The notes under the pieces: model-generated | Database searches by the model: none | The model's input: only the letters and a program-made list of their open reading frames with translations | Told to the model about the DNA's origin: nothing | Part shown: positions 16,613-25,129 of the stretch, in pieces | Layout of the letters: the number at the start of each line of letters is the position of its first letter | Position numbering within the stretch: the first letter of the stretch is position 1 | Made by a program: the position numbers and the translations under genes | DNA from: Chitinophaga fulva | Lineage (GTDB): Bacteria; Bacteroidota; Bacteroidia; Chitinophagales; Chitinophagaceae | Assembly (NCBI RefSeq): GCF_012927205.1 | Contig: NZ_JABBGC010000001.1 | Coordinates: 2,230,711 to 2,294,710, forward strand | DNA: 64,000 bases | Reading direction: 5' to 3'

Positions 16613-17842
16613 TTATTTAGCCAGTTTCGCTTTCAGGGCTTTGTCCAGCTCTTCCAGGAATTCTTCTGTGTAGAGGAAGTGTTTGCCATGTTCCACTTTA
16701 TTGCCGTGGATACAAACTGCGAGGTCTTTGGTCATTTTGCCGCTTTCCACCGTTTCGATACAAACCTGTTCCAGTGCCTGACAGAAGTTGATCAGTTCCT
16801 GGTTGTTATCCAGTTTACCACGGAATTCCAGACCGCGGGTCCATGCGAAGATGGAAGCGATTGGGTTGGTGGAAGTTGGTTTACCGGCCTGGTGGTCGCG
16901 GTAGTGGCGGGTAACGGTACCATGCGCTGCTTCTGCTTCCATGGTTTTGCCATCAGGCGTAACCAGGGTAGAAGTCATCAGACCGAGGGAGCCGAAGCCT
17001 TGTGCAACGGTGTCGGATTGAACGTCACCATCGTAGTTTTTACAAGCCCAAACAAAGTTGCCGTTCCATTTCAGGGCAGAGGCAACCATGTCATCGATGA
17101 GACGGTGTTCGTAAGTGAGGCCGGCAGCATCGAAAGCAGTTTTAAATTCCTGCTGATAGATTTCTTCAAAAATATCTTTGAAACGACCATCATATTTTTT
17201 CAGGATGGTGTTTTTGGTGCTCAGGTACAGCGGCCATTTTTTCATCAGGGCCTGGTTGAAACAAGCGCGGGCGAAGCCTTTGATGGACTCGTCGGTGTTG
17301 TACATAGCCAGTGCAACGCCGTCGCCTTTGAAGTTGTATACTTCATGTTCGATCACTTCACCGTTTTCACCTTCAAATTTGATAGTGAGTTTGCCTTTGC
17401 CTTTGGTAACAAAGTCAGTGGCGCGGTATTGGTCACCGAAAGCGTGACGGCCGATGCAGATAGGAGCAGTCCAGTTAGGCACGAGGCGCGGCACGTTTTT
17501 CATCACGATGGGCTCACGGAATACAGTACCATCCAGGATGTTACGGATAGTGCCGTTCGGTGATTTCCACATTTGTTTCAGGTTAAATTCTTTTACGCGG
17601 GCTTCATCAGGAGTGATAGTTGCACATTTGATACCAACGCCTGTTTCGCGGATAGCGTTAGCTGCATCAATAGTTACCTGGTCGTTGGTCGCATCGCGAT
17701 GTTCCATGCCCAGGTCAAAGTATTTGATTTCTACGTCCAGATATGGAAGTATCAGTTTGTCCTTAATGAATTTCCAGATGATCCGTGTCATCTCGTCTCC
17801 ATCCAGTTCTACCACCGGATTAGCTACTTTAATTTTTGACAT
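16613..17842 (-). CDS. icd: NADP-dependent isocitrate dehydrogenase, eukaryote-like (type II) form
   Basis: Oxidatively decarboxylates isocitrate to 2-oxoglutarate, making NADPH. The N-terminus ([19 protein letters not shown]) and blocks such as [20 protein letters not shown] and [12 protein letters not shown] are those of the homodimeric subfamily that includes mitochondrial and cytosolic IDH. At 409 residues it is of usual length. Residues after the HGT motif ([10 protein letters not shown]) contain the Arg/His that favour NADP in this group. A second, E. coli-type IDH gene lies directly upstream on the same strand with a large hairpin between them. Confidence 0.95.
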   Translation of the reverse strand: MSKIKVANPVVELDGDEMTRIIWKFIKDKLILPYLDVEIKYFDLGMEHRDATNDQVTIDAANAIRETGVGIKCATITPDEARVKEFNLKQMWKSPNGTIRNILDGTVFREPIVMKNVPRLVPNWTAPICIGRHAFGDQYRATDFVTKGKGKLTIKFEGENGEVIEHEVYNFKGDGVALAMYNTDESIKGFARACFNQALMKKWPLYLSTKNTILKKYDGRFKDIFEEIYQQEFKTAFDAAGLTYEHRLIDDMVASALKWNGNFVWACKNYDGDVQSDTVAQGFGSLGLMTSTLVTPDGKTMEAEAAHGTVTRHYRDHQAGKPTSTNPIASIFAWTRGLEFRGKLDNNQELINFCQALEQVCIETVESGKMTKDLAVCIHGNKVEHGKHFLYTEEFLEELDKALKAKLAK

Positions 17843-18026
17843 TACGGTTTTTTTTAAAAAATTAGATTAAAAGCAACAAAAACGAACAACTATTCAAGCA
17901 AGTCCCTAAAAGGGATAATCACGAAAAATACAAATAGCTGGGAAAATTACAAAACATTTTCATAAGATGGCTTGTAAAGGGGCTTCCTGTCAGTTGCTTA
18001 AAGCATCAACAATATACAATAAGAAA

Positions 18027-18103
18027 GCAAAGGAGTGATGATCTCCCTGTAATGATTATGTTAATATATAATATAACCATTACAGATAGATCCACTCCTT
18101 TGC
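18027..18103. terminator. Compound hairpin between the two isocitrate dehydrogenase genes
   Basis: GCAAAGGAGTG (18027-18037) pairs with CACTCCTTTGC (18093-18103), and TGTAATG (18048-18054) with CATTACA (18078-18084). An alternative partner (GATAGAT with ATCTATC, 18085-18118) overlaps the outer arm. It probably ends the upstream icd transcript on the minus strand. The rest of the 287-base gap shows nothing else. Confidence 0.65.
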
Positions 18104-18129
18104 TTACGTATCTATCTAAAAAGACGGAA

Positions 18130-19401
<1,272 letters not shown>

Positions 19402-19445
19402 AAAACGGTTTCTTTATGCGTTAACTTAATTGTTGTAATCGGGTG

Positions 19446-19453
19446 CAAAGGTA
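19446..19453 (-). promoter_or_regulatory. -7 element upstream of the type I icd gene
   Basis: On the minus strand TACCTTTG matches TAnnTTTG, 45 bases before the start codon. No -33 TTTG at standard spacing is visible. Confidence 0.35.
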
Positions 19454-19529
19454 CAGCATTCCGGTTTAAGGCGGGTGAACTTTCTGCTTAAATCTATGTG
19501 AAAAAGCGGGCGTATATAACTTTTTGCTT

Positions 19530-20198
19530 ATGTTAAGATTAATGCTATTTTGCTGTTCCTTTTTTTATCACAACAAAATTGCAGATACCCTTATGGTCCC
19601 ATATTCTTTCCTGGCGCTGGGTGACAGCTATACCATCGGTGAAAGCGTAGCGGAAACAGAACGTTTTCCGGCGCAGACCGTTCAGCTGCTCCGTAACAAA
19701 GGCATCGCGATAAATGACGCTAAAATAGTGGCTACCACCGGCTGGACAACGGACGAACTGGAAAAGGGCATCCGGGAAGCCCGCATCACCGGCACTTTTG
19801 ACCTGGTGACGCTGCTGATAGGGGTGAACAACCAGTACCGCGGCCGCAGCCTGGAGGAATACCGGGAGCAGTTTACCCAACTGTTGCAACAGGCCATTGA
19901 TTTTGCCGGTCACCGCCCATCACATGTAGTGGTGCTTTCCATCCCCGACTGGGGCGTGACGCCTTTTGCGGCAGACCGTGACCGGGCCGCCATAGCCCGG
20001 GAAATAGACGCTTTTAATGCTGCCAACAAAGCTATTGCGGCAGCACAGGGAGTCCACTGGCTGGACATTACGGCCTATACCCGGGAAGCCGTGCAGGATG
20101 CCTCGCTGGTGGCAGCCGACGGTCTCCATCCTTCCGGGAAAGACTACGCCCGCTGGGCTGCGGACCTCGCCGCACTGTCTGCGCATATACTGCATTGA
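19530..20198 (+). CDS. SGNH/GDSL-family hydrolase
   Basis: Small serine esterase or lipase of the SGNH fold. Block I is ALGDSYTIGE (nucleophile Ser in GDS), block III LIGVNNQYRG (Asn), and block V DGLHPSGKDY (Asp and His of the triad). The ATG at 19530 gives 222 residues with a hydrophobic N-terminus; the ATG at 19593 (MVPYSFLALGDS) is an alternative that would make a cytosolic protein. The substrate is unknown. The next gene starts about 45 bases downstream in the same direction. Confidence 0.85.
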   Translation: MLRLMLFCCSFFYHNKIADTLMVPYSFLALGDSYTIGESVAETERFPAQTVQLLRNKGIAINDAKIVATTGWTTDELEKGIREARITGTFDLVTLLIGVNNQYRGRSLEEYREQFTQLLQQAIDFAGHRPSHVVVLSIPDWGVTPFAADRDRAAIAREIDAFNAANKAIAAAQGVHWLDITAYTREAVQDASLVAADGLHPSGKDYARWAADLAALSAHILH

Positions 20199-20242
20199 GC
20201 AAAAAATATCCTATATTCATATCAAACCAGAAAACCTACTCT

Positions 20243-20911
20243 ATGGAAAGCCATATCGTTAAAGTATTGTCCGTAACCCCTGTCACACACAATGTAAAAC
20301 GTTATAAGGTAGAAAAGCCCGAAGGATACACGTTCGTCCCCGGTCAGGCTACAGAAGTAGCCGTGAACAAACCCGGATGGGAAGATGAACGCCGTCCTTT
20401 TACGTTTACCGGCCTGAATGAGTGGGACCACCTGGAATTCACGATTAAAAGTTATCCCGACCATCACAGCGTGACCGACCTGCTGGGGCATATCCAGCCA
20501 GGCGACAGCCTGATCCTGCACGATGTATGGGGGGCCATCCAGTATAAAGGAGAAGGTGTTTTTATTGCCGGTGGCGCCGGCGTTACTCCTTTTATCGCCA
20601 TCTTCCGCGACCTGCAGCATAAAGGACAACTGGGCGATAACAAGCTGCTTTTCTCTAATCGCACCTATGCTGATATCATTCTGAAAGAAGAATTTCAACA
20701 AATGCTGGGTAACAACTTCATTAATACCATCACCCGGGAAGAAGTGCCCGGTTATGACCATCATATTATAGATGAAGCATATTTGAAAAGGAAGATTTTC
20801 AATTTCGATCAGCATTTCTATATCTGTGGCCCTGATCCGATGGTGCAACAGCTCCGGGAAGTGCTGGAGAAACTCTCCGGCAAGGCCGATCTCGTAACGG
20901 TAGAAATCTAG
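20243..20911 (+). CDS. FAD-binding oxidoreductase (ferredoxin/flavodoxin-NADP reductase type)
   Basis: The ATG at 20243 (MESHIVKVLSVTP) gives a normal N-terminus; the frame extends to a TTG that overlaps the previous gene. The FAD-binding barrel has RRPFTFTGLNEWD (RxxxFT/S-type flavin motif). The NAD(P)-binding half has GGAGVTPFIAIFRDL and the C-terminal YICGPDPMVQQL. 222 residues indicates a short single-module reductase without a 2Fe-2S domain. It probably shuttles electrons from NAD(P)H to a small carrier protein; the partner is unknown. Confidence 0.85.
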   Translation: MESHIVKVLSVTPVTHNVKRYKVEKPEGYTFVPGQATEVAVNKPGWEDERRPFTFTGLNEWDHLEFTIKSYPDHHSVTDLLGHIQPGDSLILHDVWGAIQYKGEGVFIAGGAGVTPFIAIFRDLQHKGQLGDNKLLFSNRTYADIILKEEFQQMLGNNFINTITREEVPGYDHHIIDEAYLKRKIFNFDQHFYICGPDPMVQQLREVLEKLSGKADLVTVEI

Positions 20912-20915
20912 CTTT

Positions 20916-20933
20916 CCAGGGCTAAAGCCCTGG
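20916..20933. repeat. REP-like palindrome, copy A
   Basis: CCAGGGCTAAAGCCCTGG is a perfect 8-bp inverted repeat with an AA spacer. It begins 5 bases after the oxidoreductase stop. Related palindromes occur at 21009, 52870, 63725 and about 63872. Confidence 0.7.
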
Positions 20934-21008
20934 GCAACATTTGGTTTTCCGGGAGATATGCCAACAATTAATATTCACTTTACTGTTGAATGAAATCCTA
21001 TAACATAA

Positions 21009-21028
21009 CCCAGGACTTTAGTTCTGGG
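21009..21028. repeat. REP-like palindrome, copy B
   Basis: CCCAGGACTTTAGTTCTGGG has 9-bp arms with one G-T pair. It forms a spaced pair with copy A, 75 bases apart. The rest of the 20912-21168 gap holds only the promoter-like element at 21123. Confidence 0.65.
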
Positions 21029-21122
21029 AGAGCTGAGCCACTTTCACCGGCCTTTTCCTGCTTTTTACCGGTAAAACCGCATTTTTAGCCTAATGGAGCT
21101 TTTACAGCCGCTCCAGCCGTCC

Positions 21123-21130
21123 TACTTTTG
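21123..21130 (+). promoter_or_regulatory. -7 element upstream of the LiaF-like gene
   Basis: TACTTTTG matches TAnnTTTG and lies 38 bases before the ATG at 21169, a suitable distance for a promoter of the LiaF-like/DUF4288/kinase/regulator run. The -33 region is not convincing. Confidence 0.4.
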
Positions 21131-21168
21131 TATTGTTAAAACATTCCAGCAATGAAAACAACAAGACA

Positions 21169-21909
21169 ATGATTAAAGATGATTTTGTCGCCAGAAGAAA
21201 AAGAGGACGCGGTATTGGCGGTATTATCCTTATCCTCATCGGTACCGGCCTGCTGTTGCAGCGACTGGACCTGAATATCCCCGGCTGGGTATTCTCCTGG
21301 CAGATGATCCTGATCGTAATTGGCCTGGCACTGGGCTTCAAACATAATTTCAGAGGCGGCCCCTGGTTTGCGATGATGGCGGTAGGCGGCATTTTCCTCG
21401 CTGGTGAAATCATGCACTGGCCTTACAACACCGCCCGGTTTATCTGGCCGGTTGTATTGATCGCTATCGGTATCACCGCATTATTTAAAAGACACAACGA
21501 CGGGTATTTTACTGACGCACGATATTTCGCGAAAGACCGTACCAGCAGTGATATTTCTGCCGATGACGATACCATCAACATATCTTCCTGTTTCAGTGGC
21601 CTCGAAAAGGTAGTCACCTCCAAAAACTTCAAAGGCGGTTATGTCTCCAACGTATTTGGCGGTACAGACCTTAACCTGATGCAGGCAGACATCAATGGTA
21701 TCGTGACACTGGAAGTGACCGCTATCTTCGGCGGATGTGAGATTGTGGTACCGGCCAACTGGACCGTGAAAGTAGACATCTCTACCATTATGGGTGGCGT
21801 AGAGGAAAAACGCCCGGCCGCTCTCCTGGGAAGTATTGATAAAGACAAAGTATTGCTGCTGAAAGGCTCCTGTATCTTCGGCGGAGTGGAGATCAAAAGC
21901 TTCGCTTAA
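21169..21909 (+). CDS. LiaF-like membrane protein (LiaF transmembrane/DUF5668 + C-terminal domain)
   Basis: I chose the ATG at 21169; an ATG at 21152 is out of frame and stops after six codons. A basic N-terminus is followed by three or four membrane helices (about residues 13-105, GIILILIGTGLLLQRL, WQMILIVIGLALGF, VVLIAIGITALF). The soluble domain has the LiaF/VraT C-terminal pattern, repeated GGT/GG turns in a beta-helix (SNVFGGTDLNLMQADI, AIFGGCEIVVP, STIMGGVEEKRP). LiaF in Firmicutes restrains a sensor kinase that reports envelope damage. Here a LytS-type kinase and LytTR regulator follow within 1.5 kb. Confidence 0.8.
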   Translation: MIKDDFVARRKRGRGIGGIILILIGTGLLLQRLDLNIPGWVFSWQMILIVIGLALGFKHNFRGGPWFAMMAVGGIFLAGEIMHWPYNTARFIWPVVLIAIGITALFKRHNDGYFTDARYFAKDRTSSDISADDDTINISSCFSGLEKVVTSKNFKGGYVSNVFGGTDLNLMQADINGIVTLEVTAIFGGCEIVVPANWTVKVDISTIMGGVEEKRPAALLGSIDKDKVLLLKGSCIFGGVEIKSFA

Positions 21910-21957
21910 AAGGACCTTACCAGCGCATTATCGTACCAACTTTTTAAATCTTATTGT

Positions 21958-22311
21958 ATGTATTGGTTTGTTGCTAAAGTAGTTTATCAGATCATTTGCG
22001 GTAATGGCAGTCATACGCCGCAATTCGATGAACAGTTGAGACTGATCAGCGCCATCTCTAAAAAAGAAGCCTGGCAGAAAGCAAGGGAAATCGGAATGCA
22101 GGAACAATATGCCTTCAAGAACCAACAACAGGAATTGGTACAATGGAAGTTCATCAACGTACCTGAAGTATATACCCTTGATCAACTGACAGACGGCATG
22201 GAGCTGTATTCCCGCATAGAAGAACCAGGAGATCCTAATTCCTACATCGCCTGGTTGCAGATGAAATCTGCGCAGTTGCAGGGACAACAATATATTGAAG
22301 TGAACGTTTAA
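21958..22311 (+). CDS. DUF4288-like small protein
   Basis: This 117-residue cytosolic protein starts with MYWFVAKVVYQIICGNGSH and contains PQFDEQLRLISA, then KKEAWQKAREIG and QWKFINVPEVY. This matches the pattern I associate with DUF4288, a small single-domain family without known function. It lies between the LiaF-like gene and the histidine kinase, all on the same strand with gaps of about 48 and 22 bases, so it may belong to the same signalling transcript. Confidence 0.7.
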   Translation: MYWFVAKVVYQIICGNGSHTPQFDEQLRLISAISKKEAWQKAREIGMQEQYAFKNQQQELVQWKFINVPEVYTLDQLTDGMELYSRIEEPGDPNSYIAWLQMKSAQLQGQQYIEVNV

Positions 22312-22333
22312 AACGGACAAAAAAGGCGCGCTA

Positions 22334-23398
22334 TTGGCAAAAGAATTATACAAAGGAAACTCCCGGTGGAGTTTCCTTACCTCATTCCTGATCTGGCTGG
22401 TGTTGTATGCAGCCCTGCTGTATTACTGGTTTGATCTCACTTTATGGCAGTCTATTTCAGACAGTTCCGTGCATGTTCTCCTGCTGGGCGGCGCCGGTTT
22501 CCTGATCAGCCGTAACCTGTCGTACTACCGCCCGGGCGCCGGTGTCAACAAGTTCCTGTATGTAACGGTCGTGAGTTCAGTTATGGCGGCGCTCTGGGTG
22601 TTTTTCACCCACTGGCTGCTGGAAACCACCTTCGATACAGACCCGGTATACCTGCGCTGGTTGAATAATGCCATCCCCATCCATTTTATCGTGGGATGTA
22701 TGATCATCGCCGGGATCGGCTACCGCAGCCAGTTGTGGTACGATGAAGAAGAAGAACAGGGCGAAAGGGAAAGGAGAGAGGCCAACGAAGCCATTATCCG
22801 GGAGGCTGAACTGTATAAGCTGCGGCAACAGTTGCAACCGCACTTTCTGTTCAACAGCCTCAACTCCATCAACGCACTCATTATGTTGCGCCCGGAGCAG
22901 GCCCGTGAAATGGTGCTCAAGCTGTCCGACTTCCTCCGTGGCTCCCTGAAACGGGAAGATGACCATTGGATCTCTTTGAAAGAGGAACTACAGTATCTCC
23001 AGTTATATCTCGATATTGAAAAAGTAAGATTCGGCCATCGTTTATCCACCAGCGTTAGTTATGATGATGCGGCCGAAGCCATGTATGTGCCACCTATGCT
23101 GTTGCAGCCTGTAGTAGAGAACGCCATTAAATTCGGCCTGTATGATACCGTGGGTGATATCTGTATCACGATCAGGGCTTATGTGGAAGACGGGATGTTG
23201 CTGCTGGAAGTGAAAAACCCGTTTGATAATGAATTGCAGCAGCCCAATAAAGGCACCGGTTTCGGGCTGACTTCCATCAGACGGCGGCTGTACCTGCTGT
23301 TTGCCCGGCAGGACCTGATGGAAACAGGTGCCCAGGAAAATATTTATACTACGCTGATTAAAGTACCACAAACACATGATAAAAGCAGTAATAATTGA
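22334..23398 (+). CDS. LytS/YehU-type sensor histidine kinase
   Basis: Inner-membrane sensor kinase. It has four hydrophobic helices (about residues 12-35, 45-60, 73-93, 116-130), a charged linker of Glu/Arg (residues 137-165) and a His_kinase domain (PF06580 type) with the phospho-acceptor H170 in LQPHFLFNSLNSIN. An HATPase region follows (PPMLLQPVVENAIKFG; GTGFGLTSIRRRL). The start must be TTG at 22334 because no ATG or GTG lies between the upstream in-frame stop (22301) and the first helix. Its 3' end overlaps the response regulator gene by 23 bases, so the pair is translationally linked. Confidence 0.88.
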   Translation: MAKELYKGNSRWSFLTSFLIWLVLYAALLYYWFDLTLWQSISDSSVHVLLLGGAGFLISRNLSYYRPGAGVNKFLYVTVVSSVMAALWVFFTHWLLETTFDTDPVYLRWLNNAIPIHFIVGCMIIAGIGYRSQLWYDEEEEQGERERREANEAIIREAELYKLRQQLQPHFLFNSLNSINALIMLRPEQAREMVLKLSDFLRGSLKREDDHWISLKEELQYLQLYLDIEKVRFGHRLSTSVSYDDAAEAMYVPPMLLQPVVENAIKFGLYDTVGDICITIRAYVEDGMLLLEVKNPFDNELQQPNKGTGFGLTSIRRRLYLLFARQDLMETGAQENIYTTLIKVPQTHDKSSNN

Positions 23399-24113
23399 TG
23401 ATGAACCTCTGGCACGTGAAGTGGTAAAGGAATTCCTGTCAGGCTATCCACAGGTGGAGCTGATGCAGGAATGCAACGATGGTTTTGAAGGGCTGAAAGC
23501 TATTCAGCAGCATCAGCCGGACATTATCTTCCTCGATATCCAGATGCCGAAGATCACCGGTTTTGAAATGCTGGAGCTGGTAGAAACCATGCCAGCCGTG
23601 ATATTTACCACCGCTTTTGAAGAACATGCACTCCGCGCTTTTGAAGTACACGCAGTGGATTATCTGCTGAAACCCTTTTCCCGCGACCGTTTTGACAAAG
23701 CCTTTCAGAAATGGCTGGAACAACATAACAGCAATGCCGCCGCTACAGCCGCGCTACTGGAAACAGCCGCTGCCACGCCGCTTCAGAACAACCGCGTGGT
23801 GATCAAGATCAACGGAAAAATTAAAATCATCCCGGTGCAGGATATTCATTACCTGGAGGCCGCAGATGATTATGTGAAGATTGTAACGCAGGAAGGCAGT
23901 TTCCTGAAAAACAAAACCATGTCGTTTTTTGAGCAGACGCTGGACCCGCAGCAGTTCACCCGGGTGCACCGTTCGTATATACTCAACGTGAACCAGGTGA
24001 CCCGCATTGATCCTTATGAGAAGGAAAACCACCTCGCTATCCTGCGCAGCGGCGCCAGGGTGCTGGTGAGCAAAACCGGGTATCCCCGCCTGAAAGCGGC
24101 GCTGGGACTATAA
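23376..24113 (+). CDS. LytTR-family response regulator
   Basis: An N-terminal receiver domain (about residues 1-118) shows the acidic pair in VIIDDEPLAR, the phospho-acceptor Asp in IIFLDIQMPKITG and the Lys in YLLKPFSRDR. A C-terminal LytTR DNA-binding domain (about residues 145-243) contains KINGKIKIIPVQDIHYLEAA and FTRVHRSYILNV. It is the partner of the overlapping LytS-type kinase. Its last 6 bases overlap the convergent thioesterase gene. Confidence 0.92.
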   Translation: MIKAVIIDDEPLAREVVKEFLSGYPQVELMQECNDGFEGLKAIQQHQPDIIFLDIQMPKITGFEMLELVETMPAVIFTTAFEEHALRAFEVHAVDYLLKPFSRDRFDKAFQKWLEQHNSNAAATAALLETAAATPLQNNRVVIKINGKIKIIPVQDIHYLEAADDYVKIVTQEGSFLKNKTMSFFEQTLDPQQFTRVHRSYILNVNQVTRIDPYEKENHLAILRSGARVLVSKTGYPRLKAALGL

Positions 24114-24497
24114 AGCGGCAAAACGCCGTTCCAGTTTTTCTTTGAGCAATATTTTCTGCGCCTGTGTGCCTCGCGCGATCAGCCGGTTGCCCACATGCGC
24201 TTCATAACTACAGATGATTTCATTTCCCTGCAAGGCAGTGATGGTAGCGGTAAAATGTACTTCGCTGCCTTGCAGGGCCGGTGAAAGATGTTCTACGGTC
24301 AACATGGTACCGATACCCTCTTCTTCTTCCGTTTTCATTTCCAATACAAACAGCCGGCAACACCATTCTGCATCGCGGCCCAGCGCAAACGTGGCATACA
24401 CGGGATGTACCCTGCCGCTGTCAAAAGCAGCACAGTCTTCTGCCCGTACGTGACGGGTAAAATGTTTCACATCGCCGGGCTGAAAGATGGTCCGCAT
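24108..24497 (-). CDS. Hotdog-fold thioesterase (FlK-like)
   Basis: This 129-residue single hotdog-domain protein shows HPVYATFALGRDAEW and TEEEEGIGTMLTVEHLSPALQGSEV, the Glu-rich/Gly and VEHL pattern of fluoroacetyl-CoA thioesterase-like proteins, then FTATITALQGNEIICSYEAH. It probably hydrolyses a small acyl-CoA or acyl carrier thioester in the cytosol. Start and length are normal. It converges on, and overlaps by 6 bases, the LytTR regulator gene. Confidence 0.72.
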   Translation of the reverse strand: MRTIFQPGDVKHFTRHVRAEDCAAFDSGRVHPVYATFALGRDAEWCCRLFVLEMKTEEEEGIGTMLTVEHLSPALQGSEVHFTATITALQGNEIICSYEAHVGNRLIARGTQAQKILLKEKLERRFAAL

Positions 24498-24600
24498 AAT
24501 CCAGTTTTTTATCTGTTCAAGGTAAGCTATTAATCGTTTATGAGAGCACTGGCGCCTGTGCCTGTTGGTAAATGCGCAGCTGTGTGTCTGTAAAAATCAA

Positions 24601-24620
24601 TTAGTTGACTATTCAACTAA
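24601..24620. promoter_or_regulatory. Operator-like palindrome over the -33 region of the marR gene
   Basis: TTAGTTGACTATTCAACTAA is an inverted repeat (TTAGTTGA...TCAACTAA). It contains the TTG that is 19 bases from the -7 element at 24627. A near copy lies at 25096-25115, in front of the transporter gene. This is a good candidate for autorepression by the MarR-type protein. Confidence 0.7.
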
Positions 24621-24626
24621 TTTTAG

Positions 24627-24634
24627 TACCTTTG
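24627..24634 (+). promoter_or_regulatory. -7 element (TACCTTTG) of the marR promoter
   Basis: TACCTTTG fits TAnnTTTG, with a TTG 19 bases upstream inside the palindrome at 24601-24620. This makes a full Bacteroidota-type promoter about 23 bases before the marR start. Confidence 0.65.
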
Positions 24635-24656
24635 TATAGTTAAAAAATGGCAGACA

Positions 24657-25082
24657 ATGGACCAATCACCACGGATCAGCTTATTGATTTCCCAGGCGCT
24701 GGGGCTTTACCGGTTGCGCATCAATGCACTGCTGGCACAACATCACATCGATCTCACTTCCGAGATGGTGACTGTTCTGCGGGTATTGTGGCAGCGGGAG
24801 GGACGTAAGCAACAGGAGCTGGCTGACTTGCTGCATAAAGACAAAGCCAGTATCACCAAAGTTATCCACAACATGGAAAAAAGAGGACTGGTGGCCCGTG
24901 TAGCGGATGAAACCGATGCCCGTAATAAAAAGATTGTGTTGACGCAGCAAGGGCAGGCCCTGAAAAAAGAAGTGCTGCCGGTGCTGGACCCGTTTCTGGA
25001 CAGCCTGACGGCGGATTTTGATGAAAAGGAACTGGCTGCTGCCAGAGCTGTGCTATCTGCTATCATCCGTCAATTGCAATAA
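24657..25082 (+). CDS. MarR-family transcriptional regulator
   Basis: A 141-residue winged-helix repressor. The core (residues about 30-105) reads TLRVLWQREGRKQQELADLLHKDKASITKVIHNMEKRGLVARVADETDARNKK in separated blocks; RQQELADLLHKD is the recognition-helix region and DARNKK the wing. Such proteins repress efflux or stress genes and release DNA on binding a phenolic or similar ligand. Two matching palindromes (24601 and 25096) flank the gene, and an MFS drug-type transporter follows after 47 bases, so local control is likely. Confidence 0.92.
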   Translation: MDQSPRISLLISQALGLYRLRINALLAQHHIDLTSEMVTVLRVLWQREGRKQQELADLLHKDKASITKVIHNMEKRGLVARVADETDARNKKIVLTQQGQALKKEVLPVLDPFLDSLTADFDEKELAAARAVLSAIIRQLQ

Positions 25083-25095
25083 AAAATTTACCTAA

Positions 25096-25115
25096 ATAGT
25101 TGCATATTCAACTAT
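25096..25115. promoter_or_regulatory. Second MarR operator-like palindrome, upstream of the MFS gene
   Basis: ATAGTTGCATATTCAACTAT shares the TAGTTG-N6-CAACTA core with the site at 24601-24620, with the same spacing. It lies 15 bases before the transporter start codon. Confidence 0.65.
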
Positions 25116-25129
25116 AAATAACACCTCCC

